64,000 bases of DNA, from contig JAPEHQ010000021.1 of NCBI GenBank assembly GCA_027405735.1, forward strand, positions 496,001 through 560,000. Reading direction: 5' to 3'. The first letter of the stretch is position 1; every line of letters begins with the position of its first letter. Of the stretch, positions 57,175-64,000 are shown piece by piece. The stretch comes from Mucor racemosus (Eukaryota > Mucoromycota > Mucoromycetes > Mucorales > Mucoraceae). A program made the position numbers and the translations under genes. The notes under the pieces are model-generated. The model saw nothing but the letters and a program-made list of their open reading frames with translations. It was not told the origin of the DNA and made no database searches.

Positions 57175-59924
57175 TTATTGTTGATTGTCTTCTTCCAATA
57201 AGAGTGGTTGCAGAACACATGTATGTCCACAACCAGTGGGACATAATTTCTCTGTTATAAACCAATCTCGCATATGCGCAAGATGACCACCATGATTACA
57301 GCCTTGGCACCAAACGTATAGCCCACGAGCAGTTTGATGGCTAAATGTATAAATTTTAATGGTTAATTAGAGAGTAAATCTATAATATAAACGATATTTT
57401 GAAATTACCATATAGAACAAGGATTCAATAATCGATGACATTTATCACAGGCCCATGATCCACCACTTGTACCATTTACTAATTTAAAACAAGTATTACA
57501 AGCAATATTAATAGTAGTTGCATTCTATAGCAAAAGAAATTAGCATGTATAATTTTGAAATACGTTTCGTATTCGTACCTCATTACGCTCTCGAACATTC
57601 TGCACTTTGCATGCTTTTATAATCGCTGTTGCCGTTGACCAAAGTTTAAATCTATGCAAAAGCTCAATATAAGCAGTAAACCAATCCTCTATACGCTCAT
57701 TATCGATATTCAAGTATTTCTCCAAAACCAAATATAACGTAACACACATTTGAATGTCGCCCTGATCAGTGTAGTATTGTAGCAACTCCATAACAACAGG
57801 TTCATGTTTCCATGGAAGTCTTAAATTAAATAAGGATGATGGATTCTGCACAAAAGATGAATTACTGGTATTTAAACTCTCGATATCTCCATCAGATGAT
57901 TGAGAAATTTCTCCTTCTTCAATCTCTTCCTCTTCGTGAATATGAAAGCTTCTGCTATCGTGAGTTGCATCATCAAGATCATCATCTTCCGTACCAGTAT
58001 CTGTTGTCTAGTCGTTGTAGAAGTTGTTAGTATAGAACGAATGGTGTTTAGTGGGAATACTCCTACCATATCTTCTTGTATCAATTCATCTAGATCCGCC
58101 TCCTCTGACTCATCGCTATAAAACATACCAATAATCTTCCAAGTTTGTGCTGTACGATATCGTCCCATCTTCCACGCCAGCTATTTCTCAAAAGTAAGTA
58201 ATTTAAACACAAAAGCCAATATCCTTAAATACAATACCTCGCCATTAATATCACATGCTACAGCTACATTTTCACTGGAAATAATGTAATTCTCTGCAAA
58301 AATCGAGAAGGCTTCAAAATCAAACAATGGCATATGAACAATACCAGAGCTTTGTGGGGGTATATATTGAATGACCTGTTGTTTCTTGTTTTTAGTATAT
58401 TGAATCGTTTGTATACTTTACATTAATTTACCTCTTCTTCCAAGGCGCTTTTAAGTCCTGATTTTCTCCAGTTTTTAGGTGATCCAGCTAATGGTTTTGA
58501 AATCATATTTTCATCTACAAACAATTCTCGAGAGCTTTTATCGATGGTGAAAGCAATATCACCTTGTACATTCCAACCCATTCCATTTCTCTTTAGTAGA
58601 TCAAATGGTCGATAAGAACTTCTAATATCTTGTCTAATAAACCATTTATCTTTTGAAACGGACAGTAATTCGCTAGAACTGTGCCACGTAAAACCTAGAG
58701 AGCATTATCAGATCATAAAATCGTATTTTATGCAACAAATATTTACCTGTAGGTGTAGTATCGTGCTCATCAAATGTATATTTTGCTATATGTGGTCTTC
58801 GGATATCCCAAACATGTATTCTACTATCTGTGAGCAAAGCACATGAAGCAATTTCATTCTCAAATCCAGGACGCCATTGTATACGAGACACTGAAGCCAT
58901 TGTTCTAATTGTATAAAGTGGTCTTCGACTATCTGCTGTCATATCCCACACTTTGATTGTTTTATCTCTGCCTCCACTTGCAACTAATTTGCCATTTGGA
59001 TGCCAATCCACTGTAAGACAAGGCCCATTATGTGCGCTTACTTTACGATCATATAAAGCTTTTGGATTACGCATGTCCCATTTCTACTTTTATTTTCCAG
59101 AGAAAAATCAGCATTCAAATATCAAAGATTTGACCAACACCAACTTGCCTGTATTGTTCCTGTCTCAAATGCTGCTGCAAATTCGTAGATACTGACAGGA
59201 TTGAACTGCACATCACGAACTGATTCTGATTTTCCTTCAAATCTGTACCTTGCTCCATTCTTGGGATCTCTAAAATCCTGTAAACCAAACATTTCATTAA
59301 ATTCATTCAATAATTGATGTTTATCAAAGTAAAAAATCAAGTTACCCAACACTTCATCATACCATCTTGAGACGCACTGAGAAGAATGTTGCCATTTTCT
59401 GGCTGAAAACAGATACGATTAACTGCACGAGAGTGTTCTGTGATTACTCGTTCTATTTTACATTTTATCAATGAATCCATTTCCCTAAAATACATGTTTT
59501 AATCTACCTGCTTTGCGTCCAATTTTATTCAAATCCCATAAAATAATAGCTCCATTAGTAGCAGCTGTAGCTACTTTATGTTTTGTTGCTTCACTGATTA
59601 TATTAATACATAATAATTATGCAAAATTAGACATTTTTGGTTGAAAATTTACCGTTGTTTCCCCATTTGACATCGTTACTACTGTAATTCAGATTAAAAT
59701 GACTTCCGGCTCTCAAGTTGAGTGATTCCGTTATTTCTGAATTCTGAATACTGAATATCTTTAAAACTATTATAACTAGTTAGCAAAAGGGTTAAACGTG
59801 TTGTTGGGAGTTGTTGGGGTTTACTTTCTCGACCAGCAACAACTACTGAATTTCCATCTGGAGAAACACTCAATGCGTTAATTGCACCAGACATGCGCTC
59901 ACGCATGGTGTAGTTGTCTTCCAT
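57175..59924 (-). CDS. RTC1: RTC1/WDR24, SEA-complex (GATOR2-type) WD40 protein
   Basis: Twelve exons from 59924 to 57175 (first 59924-59825; last 57340-57175) total 2094 bp, 697 residues, all in frame. RTC1 (Sea2, human WDR24) belongs to the vacuole-associated SEA complex that regulates TORC1 in response to amino acids. The first ~370 residues form a WD40 propeller: AINALSVSPDGNSVVVAGRE, EHSRAVNRICFQPENGNILL, VDWHPNGKLVASGGRDKTIK and VWDIRRP are clear repeats. An acidic loop, helical domain (RLPWKHEPVVMELLQYYTDQ) and C-terminal zinc fingers with many CxxC/H pairs (CNTCF, CDKCH, WCQGCNHGGHLAHM, CPTGCGHTC) follow, as in the family. One intron (58066-58008) has a perfect TACTAAC branch site; another uses a GC donor (CAG/GCAAGT at 59148). 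Confidence 0.95.
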
Positions 59925-60656
59925 ATTGCTTTAAATTGATGGTAAAGAAGCAATTTGTTTGTCAAAAGTTGATCTTTATTGATTCACACTCCTCTTCGCT
60001 CTCCAATGTGATTACAGATATAGTTGCTACCTAATTAGTCCCCCGCGATTGGAAAAAGTGATTTGTAAAATATGCATATCAATTAGATATACATATTTAC
60101 CGATTCGAAGCATTTTTTTTCTTGAAAAAAAAAAGGAGCATACAATTTATATCCTAGTGAGTAAAACAAAGTATTTGGTACTCATAAATTACATCCAAAA
60201 GAGCTTTGTATTATCCTTTAGAAGTGAATTACTAGCTAAAAACCATCAGCTAAAATTAATTCAAACTCATCGAATCTGCCCCATTTTCGAATCTTTAAGG
60301 ATTTGTTTGGAGTGTTTGGCATAACAATAAACAAATACAAAAACCATCAAAAGCAAACTGAACATATGAATTATACATACAAGTTTTTTTTTTCAAATTA
60401 TAAGCATTTTAACTATTCGAATCAAACATATTTCCATATTCACATCTCTTTTTTTTTTTTCTTTTTTTTTTTTGATATGTGCTTTTATATATATATATAT
60501 AATAAGAATATAGTGATACAATCATAAAAAAAAACGTAATAGAAATATATAAAAGTGTGTATGTATTCATAATACACAAAGATGAGGAGTATAGAAGGGG
60601 GGGAAATATTATATATTGTTGGTATGAGGGTATTTCCGATCATCTATCCTATGTAA
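59925..60656. other. Intergenic region between RTC1 start and kinesin 3' end
   Basis: About 730 bp; holds the RTC1 promoter and the kinesin terminator region, with T-runs (60450-60475), a (TA)n run (60487-60500) and a G-run (60597-60603). No supported gene; the frames at 60049-60527 are low complexity. Confidence 0.5.
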
Positions 60657-63600
60657 TTAACGGAACCATGAAGTTCTCTTTTCACGCTTTTCAGGCAACT
60701 TTTCGTCTTGTAAACTAGTTTTGAAAGAAGAAATATAAGAATATATCAAGAGATGACTGATTTAGTTATTACCTTTCTACTGTTGTGCCTCCTCCTCGTA
60801 AAGGTTTGGCGATTCTGTTGAAGTTTAACATGGAATTACCTTGAGATTTGTGAGTACGAGCTTGTTCTAATCTACCTCTGACAGCTTGAAGTTGAGACTC
60901 GAACCTATTTACAAGATGTTATTTATTACAAATACAAATATTCTATTGCAAAACTTACTTGTCATTTTGAGTCAGCAATTTATTTTGTGCTTCCTTTAAC
61001 AAATACTCCAAGTTTTGTATACGTTCATTTCTTGCAGATAATTTACGATCTGACAATGCAGCTTCTTTTTTGAGATGTGAATTTTGTTCCACAAGCTATA
61101 CAAAATATGAGTAAAATGTATAAAATGTAATTATATTATGTGTATTTACCTGCTTTTGTACATTGGTTAATTGATCCAAATTTCTTTCTAAAAGGAACAT
61201 CTTCTTTTGCTGTGCTTTATTGCTAGTTGCTTTCAACAAATTGCTTTGTTGAATACGAGTTTCTTCTAATGTCATCTCAAGCTCTACAACCTTTTCACAA
61301 CGACTCTGAAGATCACGCATCAGCACCTTCTTCATGGTCTCAAAATCAGCCAATTCCTGTGCCATGGATTTACGCATTCTTTCCAGCTCGCGTTCTTTTT
61401 GTTCTACTGCTTCCTTTGAATTGGCTGTTAAAGTTGGCTCCTCTTTCATTTTAATGAGTTTATCATTGGCTGCTTGTAATTCATCCATTGCGTTCTGTAA
61501 TCTTTCTTCTTCCTTAGTCTTCTTTTCCATATCAGCCTTTAAGGAGTCGATTTCCTTTTGTTGGACTTGGCTCTTCATGATGAATTGACTCTCTAATTTT
61601 GTCTTGAGATCTGAAATAGAGTCTGCAATATCGCTAGTTTGTTTTACGTCCATTTCTTCCATTGCAATGGTCTTGTCTAACAGTTCCTCATAATCTACTT
61701 CAAGGTTACCGAAACGAATTTCAAGATCATCACGTTTTTGAGAAAGTGAATCTCTTTCTTGTTCTAAATTAGTGATGGTTACTTTGTGTTGTTCAATCAT
61801 TGCTTTAGTAGTTTGCAATTCTTGACGAAGTTTAGCAATAGCTTCGGGTGTAATATCTCTGGCATCCAAATCAGTTTCGATGCCTTGTTTCTTTTCTTCG
61901 GCATTTTCCTGTATGCAAACATTTGATGAATAATATGTTTTCATATATTAGATATAAGTCAACTTACAATAGCTTCTTCTGTGGCTTTAATATGTTCCAC
62001 ATTCTTTGATTCAGCAGCTTCTAATCTCGACAAAGTTGCTTTAAGCTCTTCTAATTCAGACATGTATTCTAAATTAGCTTCCTTGAGTGAATCAATATTG
62101 ATTTCGCCTTCTTTCTTTTCATACGATTCCTTTTCTAATTGAACTTGAGCTTCACTTAATTCTGAAGATAACACTTTGTTATTATTGCTCATTCCCTTTT
62201 CATTTTCTTTTAATTCTTTTAACATTTCTTGAATTTCAGTAACTTGCTTTTCACGATTTGCTAATTCTGCTGTTTTCTCAGTAATTTGTTCCAACAATTC
62301 TTGTTCACGTTTGATGAATTCTTCTTTCTCATCAGATCCAAGTACCATAGCAGGTGTAGAAGGCCTACTATCATCATCTACTGATAATTTGAAAGCTGGA
62401 GCAGGTGTTTGTGGAGGTGTAATAGGTGCATTATTTGTGGCAGCAGCAATAGCAGGTTTTGCTTTTGTTCCATCCATAGAAGCCCAATTATTTTCAGGTA
62501 CCACTTTACCTAATCGCCACATGTTAATTTCATTCTCAAGAGCAGAAATATAAGATTTGTATGAAACAGCATCTCCTTTTACACGTTTAAGTAATGCCTT
62601 GAGTTCAGCAGGAGAAAGATCAGCATTAACTTTGGCTTTATTCTTGATTGCCTTTGCTCTTGCGCCAAAACGAAGTGTAGAAATTGATTCTGCTTCATTG
62701 TAAGAAGAAGGGGAGCAGTTGATAATTAATGTGGTACGTGAGTTACCACCAAGTGATTCTTGTAAAATACGAGTCAGTTTAGAATCTCTGTAGGGTACAT
62801 GGCTTGACTATAAAGGCATTAATGTTACATGTAAATAAAAATCAATAATGTAACATTACCTTTCCATCTGTCAATGAGTTGATGACCATACCCAAAGCAG
62901 TAAGGGATTTATTGATTTTCTTTGCTTCTTCTAATGTTTGACCTGAGGCACCTGTTTTTCCTACTTTTTCAGAACCTGCAAGATCGACCAAGTATAATTT
63001 TCCACTTTTTGCTGCACCTGTATCCAAATTCTTTTGTGTAATTGTTGTGAGTACAATGGAATGACTTCTTGAACTTTCAGCATTCATATCTAAGTGCATG
63101 TACTGGGTCAACAAAAATACATAGGTATATATTGATATTTCACTCACTTGTTGATGCAACTACACGATTATCGCCACCAATTCTCATCACATCATAAACT
63201 TCACTTGTATCAGAGACATATACTTCTTTAATGCCTTTGACATAGACACCTTTTACTTTATCTTCATGGATAGGTAAATTATCGTTTGAAGCTATTATAC
63301 AGAATTATGATGGATTAATCGAAATTCAAATTTTTCATGTTTATTGCTATACTTACGAACTAAAAGATCCTTGACTCGTTCCATGTAAATTTCCATGTAA
63401 GCAACTTTAACAGTAAATTCCATATTGATAGGAGCTTCTTGAATACTTGTAAAGATTTGCTCAATGATACGAGGAATAATACCCTTATTCTTTTCATCGT
63501 CGATACTAGACCCCATCATTGTATATGTCTTACCGGAACCAGTTTGGCCATAAGCAAATACGGTACCATTATAACCAGCAACAACATCTACATGGATATA

Positions 63601-63937
63601 ACATTTCAGTATTTATATGCTATAATTTTGTTTATCAAAATAAATATATACCATCTACAATAGATTTAATAGAATAATCAAAAATCACTTTTTGCTCTGT
63701 ATTTGATCCAAAGCATTTATCGAACGAGAATGTATTTGTATCTTTTCCCTATCATTACTATTGAGTTTCAAATGTAATTTGAGGTACCTGATTTTGGTAC
63801 ATGTTATACTATAATACCTTTAAAGTGATACCCGTTCCGTCTTCCGATACTTCAACAATGGGTACACCTCCTTCTCTTATTTCTAATTTATTTTGAGGTC
63901 GAAAACGACATACAACTTTGATGTTATTGCCAGACAT
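60657..63937 (-). CDS. Conventional kinesin (kinesin-1) heavy chain
   Basis: Ten exons (63937-63818, 63748-63652, 63587-63357, 63291-63148, 63089-62860, 62807-61968, 61908-61150, 61095-60959, 60904-60773, 60714-60657) total 2748 bp, 915 residues, close to the ~930 of known fungal conventional kinesins. It walks to microtubule plus ends and carries vesicles and other cargo to the tip. Motor domain: [14 protein letters not shown] with P-loop at 86-93, switch I SSRSH (203-207), switch II DLAGSE (233-238), and [20 protein letters not shown]. Neck and long coiled coil run from about 345 to 870. The tail ends with IAKPLRGGG (from 882), the conserved autoinhibitory IAK motif, and a basic end. Start at 63937 gives [16 protein letters not shown], the usual beginning. 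Confidence 0.98.
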
Positions 63938-64000
63938 ATTTTTTTTTTTCGGTTGTTATGGTTACGAGAAATTAAATGTTTATTTCTGAGTTGGTTACTA
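63938..64000. other. Upstream edge of the kinesin gene
   Basis: 63 bp of leader or promoter at the window end; no feature beyond a T-run just upstream of the start codon. Confidence 0.4.

Noticed and set aside
58008..58066. Apparent frameshift in RTC1 between EDMVGVFPLN and TDTGTEDDD
   Set aside because: A 59-bp intron with donor GTAGGA, branch site TACTAAC and acceptor CTAG explains it exactly, so the gene is intact.

Overview
This is an AT-rich eukaryotic window with short introns (about 50-95 bp), and its gene content points to a fungus, most likely a Mucorales-type member of Mucoromycota. The support is a Spa2 polarisome scaffold, a fungal conventional kinesin with an IAK tail, a vacuolar Pho8-type phosphatase, a secreted GH28 pectinase and a Ty3/Gypsy chromovirus. 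Species level is inference; no rRNA or complete tRNA gene was seen.

The window alternates gene blocks with repeat islands. Block 1 (2.3-9.4 kb): an unrecognised acidic protein, mitochondrial ribosomal protein uL2m, a second unrecognised basic/Ser-rich protein and a membrane-anchored J-domain protein, all on the minus strand. A broken MFS transporter locus (10-10.9 kb) leads into repeat island 1 (11-29 kb). That island holds an almost intact 6.0-kb Ty3/Gypsy element with 310-bp LTRs, a 1-kb inverted repeat carrying pieces of a dynein intermediate-chain gene, two tRNA-derived SINE-like heads, a MITE-like element, a 167-bp ATT microsatellite and copies of several dispersed families (named A, B, C, D and F here). 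One family A copy contains two solo LTRs with clean target duplications.

Block 2 (30-38.2 kb): PHO8-type alkaline phosphatase, AAR2 splicing factor, a decayed secreted-protein gene, KRR1 ribosome-assembly factor and a GH28 polygalacturonase. Repeat island 2 (38.3-49.9 kb) has gene remnants, two more B copies with a decayed Gypsy gag-pro-RT segment between them, and more C, D and A copies. Block 3 (49.9-64 kb): a 67-glutamine protein ending in a CaaX box, deoxyhypusine hydroxylase, SPA2, the SEACIT/GATOR-type WD40 protein RTC1/WDR24 and kinesin-1.

The genes are housekeeping in nature and do not form one pathway. Spa2 and kinesin-1 both serve polar hyphal growth; KRR1, uL2m and DOHH serve translation. 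For most multi-exon genes I rebuilt exon boundaries so that all exons keep one frame; these models are by eye. The most unusual material is the B repeat family with its captured dynein gene fragment and near-perfect inverted duplication, the MFS chimera, the nested solo LTRs, and three GC-AG introns sharing the donor GCAAGT.
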